Positions 41,284 to 51,192 of a DNA stretch of 64,000 bases are shown piece by piece. Source of the DNA: Bog-756 sp963741055. GTDB taxonomy: Bacteria > Actinomycetota > Acidimicrobiia > Acidimicrobiales > RAAP-2. The notes beneath the pieces were generated by a model. The model made no database searches, was not told where the DNA came from, and worked only from the letters and a program-made list of their open reading frames with translations. Position numbers and translations under genes: made by a program. The DNA is taken from NCBI GenBank assembly GCA_963741055.1, contig CAVUGU010000009.1, positions 62,001 to 126,000 of the forward strand, read 5' to 3'. Each line of letters opens with the position of its first letter. Positions within the stretch are counted from its first letter, which is position 1.

Positions 41284-42228
41284 ATGACCAAGTACCTCCT
41301 CCGACGGCTCGTGCAGTTGGTGGTGGTGGCGTTCATCATCTCGGTGCTGGTGTTCCTGCTGGTCCACCTGCTGCCCGGCGACCCGTCGGTCACCATCCTC
41401 GGCCCGAACGACACCGCCCAGAACCGGGCGATCCTCCTGAAACAGCTCGGCCTCAACAAGCCGCTGATCGACCAGTACTGGATCTGGCTGACCAACGTCT
41501 TCCACGGCAATCTCGGCCAGTCCTACCTCGACCACGAGCCGGTCTCGAAGATCATCGCCACCGGATTCCCGATCGACCTGGAGCTGATCATCATCTCCCA
41601 GGTCATCGCGTTCGCCGTGGCCATCCCGCTCGCGCTGATCACCTCACGGCGTCCGAACCGTCCCGTCGACAACGTGGCGACGACCAGCACCTTCGGACTG
41701 CTCGCCCTTCCTCCCTTCGTGATCGCCCCGGTGATGGTGGCGATCTTCGCGGTCGGGCTGCACTGGTTCCCGGCAACCGGGTACGTACCGTTCTCGCAGG
41801 ATCCCCTCACCAACCTGAAGGACATGCTGCTGCCCTCGCTGGCGATCACCGCCGGCTCGATCGCGATCTACTACCGGCTGCTGCGGTCCGACCTGATCAG
41901 CACCCTCCAGGAGGACTTCATCACCATGGCCCGCTCCAAGGGCCTCTCCAACCGCCGGATCATGATGCGGCACGCGTTCCGGCCCTCGACCTTCTCGCTG
42001 ATGGCGGCCGCCGGCGTCAACATCGGGGCGCTCATCGCCGGCACGTTCATCGTCGAGTACCTCTTCGCCATCGCCGGCCTCGGTTACTCGCTGGTCGTCG
42101 CCGTGCAGCAGCGTGACTATCTCGTCGTGCAGGGGATCACCCTGGTGGTCGCCATCGTCTACGTGATCCTGCAGTTCCTGATCGACTTCCTCTTCACCGT
42201 GGTCGATCCGAGAGTGGTCCGGGGGTGA
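41284..42228 (+). CDS. dppB: Oligopeptide ABC transporter permease, DppB/OppB type
   Basis: A 314-residue inner-membrane protein with six helices. The OppB N-terminus is MTKYLLRRLVQLVVVAFIIS with LLPGDPSVTILGPNDTA. The EAA coupling loop is FITMARSKGLSNRRIMMRHA, which contacts the ATPases. The intact frame ends VVDPRVVRG, four bases before the dppC GTG. It would import peptides or related solutes with the binding protein at 39562. Confidence 0.92.
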   Translation: MTKYLLRRLVQLVVVAFIISVLVFLLVHLLPGDPSVTILGPNDTAQNRAILLKQLGLNKPLIDQYWIWLTNVFHGNLGQSYLDHEPVSKIIATGFPIDLELIIISQVIAFAVAIPLALITSRRPNRPVDNVATTSTFGLLALPPFVIAPVMVAIFAVGLHWFPATGYVPFSQDPLTNLKDMLLPSLAITAGSIAIYYRLLRSDLISTLQEDFITMARSKGLSNRRIMMRHAFRPSTFSLMAAAGVNIGALIAGTFIVEYLFAIAGLGYSLVVAVQQRDYLVVQGITLVVAIVYVILQFLIDFLFTVVDPRVVRG

Positions 42229-42231
42229 GCC

Positions 42232-43191
42232 GTGCCTGACGACCGAGAGCTCGCCGACACCAGGGCCGGCACCCGCCTGCTCACCGACCGCGTCCCCGGG
42301 CAGGCCGCGGTCGACGAGGTGGTGGTCTCCCGCCAGAGCGAGGCGCTCCACTCGGACGACGTGATCGTGACCCGGCCCTTCGGGATCCTCTTCTGGTTCG
42401 CCATCGGTTGGGTCTCCCTGGTGATCATCCTCGCGGTCTTCGCCGACCTCCTCCCCCTCACCAATCCCAACTTCCAGAACTACGCGGCGATCAACGCCGG
42501 GCCGAGCCTCCATCACCTGCTCGGGACCGACGACCTCGGGCGTGACCTCCTCAGCCGGATCATCTACGGCGCGCGGGTCTCTCTCATCGTCGGGTTCTTG
42601 TCGGTCGCGATCGGTCTGCTGGTCGGGGGGACCCTCGGTCTCCTCTCGGGCTACAAGGGAGGCCGCCTCGACCTCACGCTCAACGCGGGGGCCTTCGTGA
42701 TCCTGGCCTTCCCGGCGATCGTGGCGGTCATCGCGATCGTCGCCTTCTGGGGCGTCTCGGTCTGGAAGCTCACCTTGATCATCGGGATCGGGACCATCCC
42801 CCTGATGTTCCGGGTGGTACGGGCCTCGACCCTCTCCATCGCGAGCCGCGATTTCGTGGTGGCCGCGCGCGCCATGGGCGCGAGCACGTCCCGGATCCTC
42901 TTCCGCGAGATCCTGCCCAACGTGGTGCCGGTCGCGCTCACCTTCGCCCTGATCACCGTCGCCGGGGTCATCGTGATCGAAGGATCGCTCGCCTTCCTCG
43001 GTCTGTCGGTCGCCCTGCCGACGCCGTCGTGGGGCAACCTGATCTCCGAGGGGGCCACCAACGGGAACCTCCAGTCCAACCCGCTGATCATGTTGTGGCC
43101 GGCGCTGGCGATGTTCCTGCTCCTCCTTTCGATCAACCTGATCGGCGACCGGCTCCGCCAGCGGTTCGACATCCGCGAAGGGCTCCTGTGA
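42232..43191 (+). CDS. dppC: Oligopeptide ABC transporter permease, DppC/OppC type
   Basis: A 319-residue partner permease. A 45-residue cytosolic lead precedes FGILFWFAIGWVSLVIILA. The OppC signature HHLLGTDDLGRDLLSRIIYG follows, and the EAA loop is VVAARAMGASTSRILFREIL. Its TGA overlaps the dppD GTG (GTGA). The frame is intact. It forms the membrane channel with the preceding permease. Confidence 0.92.
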   Translation: MPDDRELADTRAGTRLLTDRVPGQAAVDEVVVSRQSEALHSDDVIVTRPFGILFWFAIGWVSLVIILAVFADLLPLTNPNFQNYAAINAGPSLHHLLGTDDLGRDLLSRIIYGARVSLIVGFLSVAIGLLVGGTLGLLSGYKGGRLDLTLNAGAFVILAFPAIVAVIAIVAFWGVSVWKLTLIIGIGTIPLMFRVVRASTLSIASRDFVVAARAMGASTSRILFREILPNVVPVALTFALITVAGVIVIEGSLAFLGLSVALPTPSWGNLISEGATNGNLQSNPLIMLWPALAMFLLLLSINLIGDRLRQRFDIREGLL

Positions 43192-44384
43192 TCGCCCGTC
43201 TCCGCTCGCGCGGCAGAGGTCCCACGCTCGAGTTCCCGGATCTCGCCGACTTCACCGAGCCGCTCCTCGTGGTCGAAGACCTGCACACCTCCTTCCGCAC
43301 CACCCGCGGCACCGTCCGCGCGGTGGACGGGGTCTCTTTCACCGTCGATTCGGGCAAGACACTCGGCATCGTCGGCGAGTCCGGATCGGGGAAGACGGTC
43401 CTCGCACGCTCGATCATGGGACTGTTGCCGGTGCGCGACGTGGTCAAGAGCGGGACCGTCCGCTTCGCCGGCCACGAGATGACCGCGATGACGCCCGACG
43501 AGCTCCGCCAGGTCTGGGGCGCCGAGATGAGCATGATCTTCCAGGACCCGATGACCGCGCTCAACCCGGTCAAGCGGATCGGCACCCAGATCACCGAGTC
43601 CCTCCGGATCCACCTGGGCATGGCCCGCTCCGACGCGAACTCCACCGCGGTCGAGCTCCTCCGCTCGGTCGGGATCCCCTCCCCCGAGGAGCGGGTCGGC
43701 TGGTACCCGTTCCAGCTCTCGGGCGGCATGCGCCAGCGGGTGATGATCGCGATCGCGCTGGCCTGCGCACCGCGGCTGGTCCTCGCCGACGAGCCGACCA
43801 CCGGACTCGACGTGACGGTCCAGGCCCAGATCCTCGACCTGCTGGCGGAGCTCCAGCGCGAACGCCAGATGGCGGTCATTCTGGTCACCCACGACCTCGG
43901 GGTGGTCGCCCACCGGGCCGACGAGATCGTGGTCATGTACGCGGGACGCATCGTCGAGCGCGCGCCGACCCGGACCCTCTTCGCCGACACCCGGATGCCC
44001 TACACCCAAGCGCTGATGGATTCGATCCCCCGCCTGTCGGAGCCCTCGGGTGCGCGCCTCCACTCGATCGCAGGGCGGCCGCCCGATCTCATCCACCCGC
44101 CACCGGGCTGTCGATTCGCGCCGAGGTGTCCCTACGCGCAGGACAAGTGCCGGGAGACCGAGCCGCCTCTCCGCACCGCGGGTTCGCCCGAGCACCTCTT
44201 CGCCTGTTGGTTCCCGCTGGTCAACGGCAAGCCCACCGGGCAGGTGCCGGTCACCGAGGCCTCGACGCCCGCCGGCACACCCTCGCGCGAGCCGCCCGAC
44301 GCGTCGGCGTCCGGCAGCGCCGCGAGCGACGGCGCGGCGCCCGACACCGAAACCGGCTCGCAACCGGAAGTCCACCCGTCGTGA
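43188..44384 (+). CDS. dppD: Oligopeptide ABC transporter ATP-binding protein, DppD/OppD type
   Basis: A 398-residue ATPase. Walker A VGESGSGKTVLARS, Q-loop MSMIFQDPMTALNP, signature LSGGMRQRVMIA, Walker B LVLADEPTTGLDV and H-loop VTHDLGVV are all present. The oligopeptide C-terminal cysteine region CRFAPRCPYAQDKCRETEP marks the Opp/Dpp family. The GTG start at 43188 overlaps dppC. A 50-residue acidic Ser/Ala-rich tail is unusual but frame-continuous. Its stop overlaps dppF. Confidence 0.93.
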   Translation: MIARLRSRGRGPTLEFPDLADFTEPLLVVEDLHTSFRTTRGTVRAVDGVSFTVDSGKTLGIVGESGSGKTVLARSIMGLLPVRDVVKSGTVRFAGHEMTAMTPDELRQVWGAEMSMIFQDPMTALNPVKRIGTQITESLRIHLGMARSDANSTAVELLRSVGIPSPEERVGWYPFQLSGGMRQRVMIAIALACAPRLVLADEPTTGLDVTVQAQILDLLAELQRERQMAVILVTHDLGVVAHRADEIVVMYAGRIVERAPTRTLFADTRMPYTQALMDSIPRLSEPSGARLHSIAGRPPDLIHPPPGCRFAPRCPYAQDKCRETEPPLRTAGSPEHLFACWFPLVNGKPTGQVPVTEASTPAGTPSREPPDASASGSAASDGAAPDTETGSQPEVHPS

Positions 44385-45460
44385 GCAACGGTCCCGCCAC
44401 CAACGGTCCGGTAGCCGACACCGACCAGCCGATCCTGGTGGTCGAGGATTTGGTCGTCGAGTTCCGCAGCGGGAACCGGCGGGTCCACGCGGTGTCGGGC
44501 ATCAGCTTCGAGGTCCGCGAGGGCGAGACCCTCGGACTGGTCGGCGAGTCCGGTTGCGGCAAGTCGACGGCCGGCCGGACCCTCGTGCAGGTGCAGGCGC
44601 CGACCTCCGGTCGCATCGTGTTCCGAGGCAAGGAGCTCGGCTCTCTGTCGGCGCGGGAGCAGCGGGATCTGCGGACGAAGGTCCAGATGATCTTCCAGGA
44701 CCCGATCTCCTCGCTGAACCCGAGGCGCCGGGTGAAGGACATCGTCGCCGAGCCGCTGGTGATCTGGAAGCGAGGCACCCGCGAGGAACGGGCCGAGCGG
44801 GTGCGGAGCATGCTCGACGCGGTCGGGATCGATCCCGACGCCGCCGGCGACCGGCGCCCCCAGGAGTTCTCGGGGGGTCAGTGCCAGCGGATCAGCATCG
44901 CCCGTGCCCTGATGGCCGATCCGGACCTGCTGATCTGTGACGAACCGGTCTCCGCGCTGGACGTGTCGGTGCAGGCGCAGATCCTCAATCTGCTCGCCGA
45001 CCTGAAGGAGCGGTTCGGCCTCACCATGGTCTTCATCGCCCACGACCTGGCGGTGGTCAAGAACGTGAGCGACCGGGTCGCGGTCATGTACCTCGGAAAA
45101 CTGGTCGAGATCGCCGGCTCCGACGAGCTCTACCAGTCGGCCGCGCACCCTTACACCGAGGCGCTCCTCGAGTCGATCCCCGACCCGGATCCCGAACGGC
45201 GCTCACAGCACAAGGCGCTCTCGGGCGAGCTCCCCTCGCCGCTCAACCCGCCGTCGGGATGCCGGTTCCGGACCAGGTGCCCTTACGCGCAGCAGCGCTG
45301 CGCGGACGAGGAGCCGCTCCTGCGGGAGGTCGCGCCCGGCCACTTGGTGGCGTGTCACTTCCCGCTGGTCGGTGAGCGCGCCAACGGCTCGCGGGCGACG
45401 GCTTCGACGACACCGGTCGAGATCGAAGCGTCGGTGACGACCGCGGGCGAGAGCGACTGA
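44381..45460 (+). CDS. dppF: Oligopeptide ABC transporter ATP-binding protein, DppF/OppF type
   Basis: A 359-residue second ATPase of the transporter. Walker A VGESGCGKSTAGR, Q-loop VQMIFQDPISSLNPR, signature FSGGQCQRISIARAL, Walker B LLICDEPVSALDV and the C-terminal CRFRTRCPYAQQRC are visible. The GTG at 44381 overlaps the dppD stop (GTGA). It is the last gene of the operon and is followed by a hairpin before the convergent rpsA. Confidence 0.93.
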   Translation: MSNGPATNGPVADTDQPILVVEDLVVEFRSGNRRVHAVSGISFEVREGETLGLVGESGCGKSTAGRTLVQVQAPTSGRIVFRGKELGSLSAREQRDLRTKVQMIFQDPISSLNPRRRVKDIVAEPLVIWKRGTREERAERVRSMLDAVGIDPDAAGDRRPQEFSGGQCQRISIARALMADPDLLICDEPVSALDVSVQAQILNLLADLKERFGLTMVFIAHDLAVVKNVSDRVAVMYLGKLVEIAGSDELYQSAAHPYTEALLESIPDPDPERRSQHKALSGELPSPLNPPSGCRFRTRCPYAQQRCADEEPLLREVAPGHLVACHFPLVGERANGSRATASTTPVEIEASVTTAGESD

Positions 45461-45462
45461 CA

Positions 45463-45479
45463 GACCGCGTCCCGCGGTC
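45463..45479. terminator. Bidirectional hairpin between dppF and rpsA
   Basis: GACCGCG (45463-45469) and CGCGGTC (45473-45479) form a 7-bp stem with a 3-nt loop, followed at 45481-45492 by the palindrome GGCTGATCAGCC that covers the rpsA stop. It fits a shared terminator for the two convergent operons. Confidence 0.5.
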
Positions 45480-45486
45480 CGGCTGA

Positions 45487-46991
45487 TCAGCCCTCGGCGG
45501 AGGGCTCGGTCGTCTGCTCGGGAGCCGGCTCTGGCGCGTCGGCCGACGCGGCCTCGGCGGTCGGCGCGGCCTCGGCGGTCGGTGCGGCCTCGGCGGTCGG
45601 TGCGGCGCTTCGGCCGTCGGAGCGTCCGGCGCTTCTCCCGTCGGAGCGTCCGCGGCTTCTCCCTCGCCGGGTCCGTGCTCCGCGGCGTACTCGGCCCAGG
45701 CCGCCTGCGCCTCGGTTTCGGGGGTGAAGTCCCCCTCCGAGAACTCGAAGGGGCCGAGGTAGTTCCCTTCCGCGTCGTAGGCGTGCTCGCCGAAGGCCTC
45801 GCGGTACTCCTCGGAGACCTCGCCGCCCTCGGCCGCCTGCTTGATCGAGAGACTGATCCGGCGGCGCTGCAGGTCGATGTCGATGATCTTGACCCAGAGC
45901 TCCTCGCCGGGAGTGACCACCTGCTCGGGAAGGTCGACGTGGTGGCCGGCCATTTCCGAGATGTGCACGAGACCCTCGATGCCGTCGCCCACCTGCACGA
46001 AGGCCCCGAAGGGGACCAGTTTGGTGATCCGGCCGTAAACCAGCTCACCCACTTGGTGGGAATTGGCGAAGTCCTGCCACGGATCGGTCTGGGTGGCCTT
46101 GAGCGAGAGGCTGATGCGCTCCTTGCCCAGATCGACGTCGAGCACCTCGACCTCGATCTCGTCGCCGACCGACACCACCGAGGACGGATGGTCGACGTGC
46201 TTCCACGAGAGCTCCGAAACGTGGACGAGCCCGTCCATCCCGCCAAGGTCGACGAAGGCACCGAAGTTCACCACCGACGAGACCACGCCGCGGCGGCGCT
46301 CCCCCGGCTTCAAGTTGACCAGGAACTCGCCGCGCTGTTCCTTCTGGGTCTCCTCGAGCCACGCCCGGCGCGAGAGCACGACGTTGTTGCGGTTGCGGTC
46401 GAGCTCGATGATCTTTGCCTCGATGGACCGCCCGACGTAGGGCTGGAGCTCGCGCACCCGCCGCAGCTCGACGAGCGAGGCGGGGAGGAAGCCCCGCAAC
46501 CCGATGTCGACGATGAGGCCGCCCTTCACCACTTCGATCACCGGGCCGGTGACCACCTCGTCGGCCTCCTTCAGCTTCTCGATCGTGCCCCAGGCCCGCT
46601 CGTACTGGGCCCGCTTCTTGGAAAGGATGAGGCGGCCTTCCTTGTCCTCCTTCTGGAGGACGAGCGCCTCGATCGGCTCACCGAGGTGGACGATCTCGGA
46701 GGGGTCGATGTCGTTGCGGATGGAGAGCTCCCGAACCGGGATCACACCCTCCGACTTGAAGCCGATGTCGAGCAGGACCTCGTCGCGGTCGATCTTGACC
46801 ACCGTGCCCTCGACCAGGTCCCCGTCGTCGAATTCGACGATGGTCCCGGCCATCGCATCCTCGAGCGACGCCCCGCCGAGATCGTCCTCGGTGACCGAAC
46901 GGGGTGTGTACACACCGTTCTCGTCGAAGCTCCCCATCGCTTCGGGGGAGAGCAGGGCGGTGCCTTCGGACACGGTTTGGGTTTCGGACAT
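45487..46991 (-). CDS. rpsA: 30S ribosomal protein S1, one frameshift in the tail
   Basis: About 501 residues. Four S1 (OB-fold) RNA-binding repeats are readable: VEGTVVKIDRDEVLLDIGFK, VTGPVIEVVKGGLIVDIGLR, RRGVVSSVVNFGAFVDLGGM and VYGRITKLVPFGAFVQVGDG. It binds mRNA and aids translation initiation on the ribosome. After them comes an acidic linker and a repetitive Ala/Pro/Glu tail (APTAEA units). The frame slips near 45608 within the repeated DNA, and the natural end PAPEQTTEPSAEG stops at 45487. It is downstream of polA in the pdtaR-polA-rpsA order also known in Mycobacterium. Confidence 0.93.
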
Positions 46992-47156
46992 GGATGAGGT
47001 AGCTCGCTTTCCGGACGGTTCGCCGGGCCGTGGAGGCCGCAGCAGTACAGCAGAGGCCTACTGGCCGACCTTCGATGGTACTCGACCAGCTCGCCGCCCA
47101 TGGTCGGAGCGGTCGGTGCCCTCTCTTGCCGTTCGGTTCTCCCTCGCGGACAACGT

Positions 47157-50046
47157 TCAGGATGCCTTCGCGTCCGCCCAGGAGGTGCCCCAGGCCATCG
47201 CCACCTTGAGCGGCACGTCGAGATCGGCTGCGCCGGTCATTGCCTCCTCGGTGAGCGCGGCGACCTCGTCCGACTCGTCGGGCACCACGTCGAGGAGCAC
47301 CTCGTCGTGGACCTGGAGGACAAGGTCCGAGGCGAAGCCGCCGCTCTCGAGCCCATCGTCGAGGCGGACCAGCGCGATCTTGAACAGATCGGCGGCGAGA
47401 CCCTGAATGCCTGCGTTCATGGCCTGGCGCTCCGCGGCCTGGCGCAGCTGGTAATTGGTCGAGGCGAGATCGGGCAGCGGACGACGTCGGCCGAACGCAG
47501 TGACCGTGTAACCGGCAGCCCTTGCGTCGGCAACCGCACGGTCCATGTACTCACGCACCGAAGGGAACCCTGCGAAGTACGCAGTGAGTATCTCCTGGGC
47601 TTGCTCGACGGGAACCGCGAGCCGTTGGGAGAGGCCGTAGGCCTCCATCCCGTAGGCGAGACCGTAGGAGACCATCTTCGCGGTCGAACGCTGTGCACCG
47701 GTCACTGCGTCGCGGTCGACCCCGAAGACCCGAGCCGCCACCGTGCGGTGGATGTCCTCGCCGGCGGCGAACGCCGCCGTCAGGCCCGGGTCGCCCGAGA
47801 GATGGGCGATCGCTCGGAGCTCGACCTGGTCGTAATCGGCGACGAGCAGGCGCCGGCCCTCGGAGGGGACGAACGCCTCGCGGAAACGACGGCCCTCGTC
47901 GGTGCGGACCGGGATGTTGTGCAGATTGGGACGGTCCGAGGAGAGGCGGCCGGTGCGGGCGACGGTCTGTCGGAAGGTGGCGTGGATCCGGCCGTCGTCG
48001 GCGACCTCCTCGGCCAGGCTCTCGCCGTAGGTGGAGCGCAGCTTCTCGATCTCGCGATAGCGGAGCAATGCCTCGATGATCGGATGTTCGCCGCGCAGGA
48101 GCTCGAGCGTGCGCGCGTCGGTCGAAAAGCCGGTCTTCGTCTTGCGCACCGGATTGAGCGCGAGTCGCTCGTAGAGGACCTCTCGCAACTGAGGAACCGA
48201 GTTCACCTTGAACGGACCACCGGCCAGGTCGTGAATGGTTGCCTCGAGGGAGTTGCACTCCTCGGCGAGCTCGGCGCCGATCGAGCGCAACACGGTTTGG
48301 TCGACGGCGATACCGGTGACCTCCATCTGGGCGAGCACCCGCACCAGTGGGCGCTCGACGTCGTCGAAGAGGTCCGACTCGCCGGTCGCGCCGAGCGCGG
48401 CGAGCAGGGGGGCCCGCAGTCGCGCGACCGAGCTGACGAGGCGCGCCCCGCGGCGTGCGTCGGCATCGACAGCTTCCATCGTCGGCGTCGGCCGTCTCCG
48501 ACGAGCGCTTCCGCGAGGGCGAGGACGCCTTGGCCGCCAGCACCGTCGCCGTCGTCGACCTCGACGCCGAGGAAGCGCGCGGCGAGGTCGGAGACCCGGT
48601 AGCGCTCGGTGCTCGGGTCGAGGAGATAGGCCGCCACCGCGGTGTCCATCACCAGTCGCCGGAGGTCGATGCCGAGCGGAAGGAGAGTCCGCATGATCTC
48701 CTTCGCGTCGTGCGCGATCACTCCGAGGTCGCCCCCGATCCCTGCCGCGAGAACCGACGACACCGACGGTTCCGACGCGAGCGACCCGCCTCCCTTCGCG
48801 TCAGTGCCCAGGTGGAGGACGGTCCCACTTTGCGCTCCGTCGGCCGGCTCGGGGGTGAGGGTCAGTGATGTCAGCGAAGAGCGCCCGGGATCGCCGGTCC
48901 ACGCCGCGCCGATCGCCACGTTCCCGGTGCCCGAGCGCACGTCGGCAAAGAGCGTCTCCAGCGCCTTCTTCGCCTCGGCCGATGTGGTCGGGCACGACCA
49001 GCTTCGGTTCCTCGAGCCACTCCGGTGCCGCCTCCACCAGCGCGCCGGCCGCGCCCGGAGAGTCTCCGGCCAACGGCGTCGGAGCGTCTCCGAAGTACCC
49101 CTCGCTCACCAGTGCGGTGAACCGCGTCCAAAGGGTGCGCAGCTCGAGCTGGGTGAAGGTGTCCCGGGCCTCCTCAGGGTCGAAGCCTCCGAGGCGGAGA
49201 TCGGTGACGTGCACGTCGAGGGGAACGTCGCGGACCAGCGGGATCACCTCGGCGTTCTTCCGAACCTGATCGAAATGAGCCGCCAGGTTTTCACGAAGCT
49301 TCGGCGTGAGTGCGTCGAGATGGGCATAGACCGCTTCGAGATCGCCGTACTCGTTGATCAGCTTGGCCGCGGTCTTCTCCCCCACTCCGGGCACGCCAGG
49401 CAGGTTGTCGGAAGGATCGCCGCGCAGCGCGGCGAGCAACGGGTACTTCTCGGGGCGCACACCGGTCCGTTCCTCGATTCCCGCCTCGTCGTAGAGCGCG
49501 TAGTCGCTCACGCCCTTCTTGTTGTAGAGCACACGGATAAAGGGGTCCTCGACCAACTGATACGAGTCGCGGTCACCGGTCACGATGATCACCGGCAGCT
49601 GGTTGTCACGCGCCTCGGTGGCGAGTGTGGCGAGCACGTCGTCGGCCTCGAAGCCCTCGACCCCGATCACCGGGATGGCCAATGACTCGAGGACCGCCCG
49701 GATCAGGTCGAACTGGGGCGTGAGGTCGGGCGGCGCCGCCGCCCGTCCCTCCTTGTACTCTTCGACGATCTCGTCGCGGAACGTCTCGCCGGGAAGGTCG
49801 AATGCGACGGCGATACGCCGACGGATGGTGCTCACGGATCAGATAGGAGACCATCGAGGTGAAGCCGTGGACCGCGTTGGTCACGGTCCCCGACGAGGTG
49901 ATCAGCGTGTTGGGCAGCGCGAAGTAGGCGCGAAAGCCGAGCGACATGCCATCCAGCAGGAGGAGCGGACCTGAAGGCGGTGCCGGAGTCGGCGCGGCGG
50001 TGGCCTTGGCCTTCTTCTTTCGACCAGTCGGTGCGGTGGTGGCCAC
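47157..50046 (-). CDS. polA: DNA polymerase I, three or more frameshifts
   Basis: About 963 residues. The 5'-nuclease domain opens PLLLLDGMSLGFRAYFALP; after a slip near 49830, VAFDLPGETFRDEIVEEYK, GVEGFEADDVLATLA and GDPSDNLPGVPGVGEKTAA follow. The middle (3'-exonuclease-like) domain keeps AHDAKEIMRTLLPLGID but lacks the DxE pair of an active proofreading site, as in mycobacterial PolA. After slips near 48960 and 48475, the polymerase domain is clear: ADYDQVELRAIAHLSGD (motif A), RSTAKMVSYGLAYGM (motif B) and LQVHDEVLLD (motif C). It fills repair gaps and replaces primers. It lies 12 bp after pdtaR. Confidence 0.94.
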
Positions 50047-50058
50047 TGACGATCCGGC

Positions 50059-50673
50059 TCAGGGGGTGAGCGAGCCGTCGAGTACCCGGCGCGCGACCTC
50101 GATCATGCGGCTCCGGGTCCCCATCGCGGTCTTCTGGATGAACTCGAAGGCCTCGGCTTCGGACAGACCCGACTCCTCCATCAGCTGCAGCTTCGCCTCG
50201 TCGACCAGGCGCCGGGTCTCGATCTTGTCCTCCGCGCTCGGTCGGCCGCCGTCGCCTCCCTCGGCGAGCGCCTGGCGCTCCTCGGCGTCGATGGCCCATT
50301 CCTGCTCGCAGCGAGCCATCGCCTGGTCGATAGCCGGAATCAGCTCGATCCGCTGGAACGGCTTCACTAGGTACGCCGCGACACCGGCGTCGCGGGCCTC
50401 GTCGATGAGATTTCGCTGGCTGAAGGCGGTGAGGATCAACACCGCCACCTTGAGTCCGAGATCGCGGATCGAGCGCGCCGCGGCCAACCCGTCGGTACCC
50501 GGCATCTTGACGTCGAGGATGACCAGATCGGGCTCGTGGGTGCGCACCAGCTCGACAGCCTCGTCGCCCTGACCGGTCTCGCCCACGACGTCGTAGCCCT
50601 CGTCGACGAGGATCTCCTTCAGGTCGAGACGGATGATCGCCTCGTCCTCGGCGATGACCACCCGCCGGGTCAT
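50059..50673 (-). CDS. pdtaR: ANTAR-domain response regulator (PdtaR-like)
   Basis: A 204-residue regulator. The receiver domain (1-120) has the acidic pair IAEDEA, phospho-acceptor Asp54 in VILDVKMPG, and VLILTAFSQ and VKPFQ. The C-terminal ANTAR domain (about 140-200: ETRRLVDEAKLQLMEESGLS, then EAFEFIQKTAMGTRSRMIEV) binds paired RNA hairpins and acts by antitermination. Its position just upstream of polA-rpsA matches the mycobacterial locus. The cognate histidine kinase PdtaS is not in the window. The frame is intact. Confidence 0.92.
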   Translation of the reverse strand: MTRRVVIAEDEAIIRLDLKEILVDEGYDVVGETGQGDEAVELVRTHEPDLVILDVKMPGTDGLAAARSIRDLGLKVAVLILTAFSQRNLIDEARDAGVAAYLVKPFQRIELIPAIDQAMARCEQEWAIDAEERQALAEGGDGGRPSAEDKIETRRLVDEAKLQLMEESGLSEAEAFEFIQKTAMGTRSRMIEVARRVLDGSLTP

Positions 50674-50782
50674 CGGGGTCCCCTGCGCGTCGTCGGGCCG
50701 GGACGCGACCCCTCTTCGGGGCGAAGAACTACTCGTTCCCTCGCACCGCCGTGGATTGAGTTCGACCGGAAGCCGTGTCTGG

Positions 50783-51076
50783 TCAACCCGGACCGACCAC
50801 GAGTCGGTCGAGCAGCTCGTTCTGCCGGCGCTCGAGCTCCGCGATGCGTTCGACGAGGGCCTCCCGGGTCTGCAGCATCACGTTCATGTGCCGGCTCGCC
50901 TCGTCGTGCTCCTTCGAGGCGACCGGGGTCTCGGAGACCAGCGCCCGAAGGCGAGTGTCGTCGGCCATCTCGGTGACCACCAACAGCTGCTCGTCGAGCA
51001 CCGCCAGTTCGCTCCGCGCGCGCACAAGACGCTGGTGTGCGTCGTTCAGGCGCCGCTCGACGATCGTGCGTTGCAT
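50783..51076 (-). CDS. Small coiled-coil protein of unknown function
   Basis: 97 residues, almost entirely predicted helix with heptad-like spacing (VERRLNDAHQRLVRARSELA; REALVERIAELERRQNELLD). There is no signal peptide or membrane segment. It lies 109 bp upstream of pdtaR on the same strand. I do not recognise a family. Confidence 0.6.
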   Translation of the reverse strand: MQRTIVERRLNDAHQRLVRARSELAVLDEQLLVVTEMADDTRLRALVSETPVASKEHDEASRHMNVMLQTREALVERIAELERRQNELLDRLVVGPG

Positions 51077-51192
51077 GGGAGGGCAATTCTACGCAGGACG
51101 GCCGTCGCAAGCCGCCCGATTGGTGGTGCTGGCCGGCTTTGCTCAGGACCTGGCCCGATGCGGCCCGGTTTCGGGCTGCCTTCCCGGTGGGC

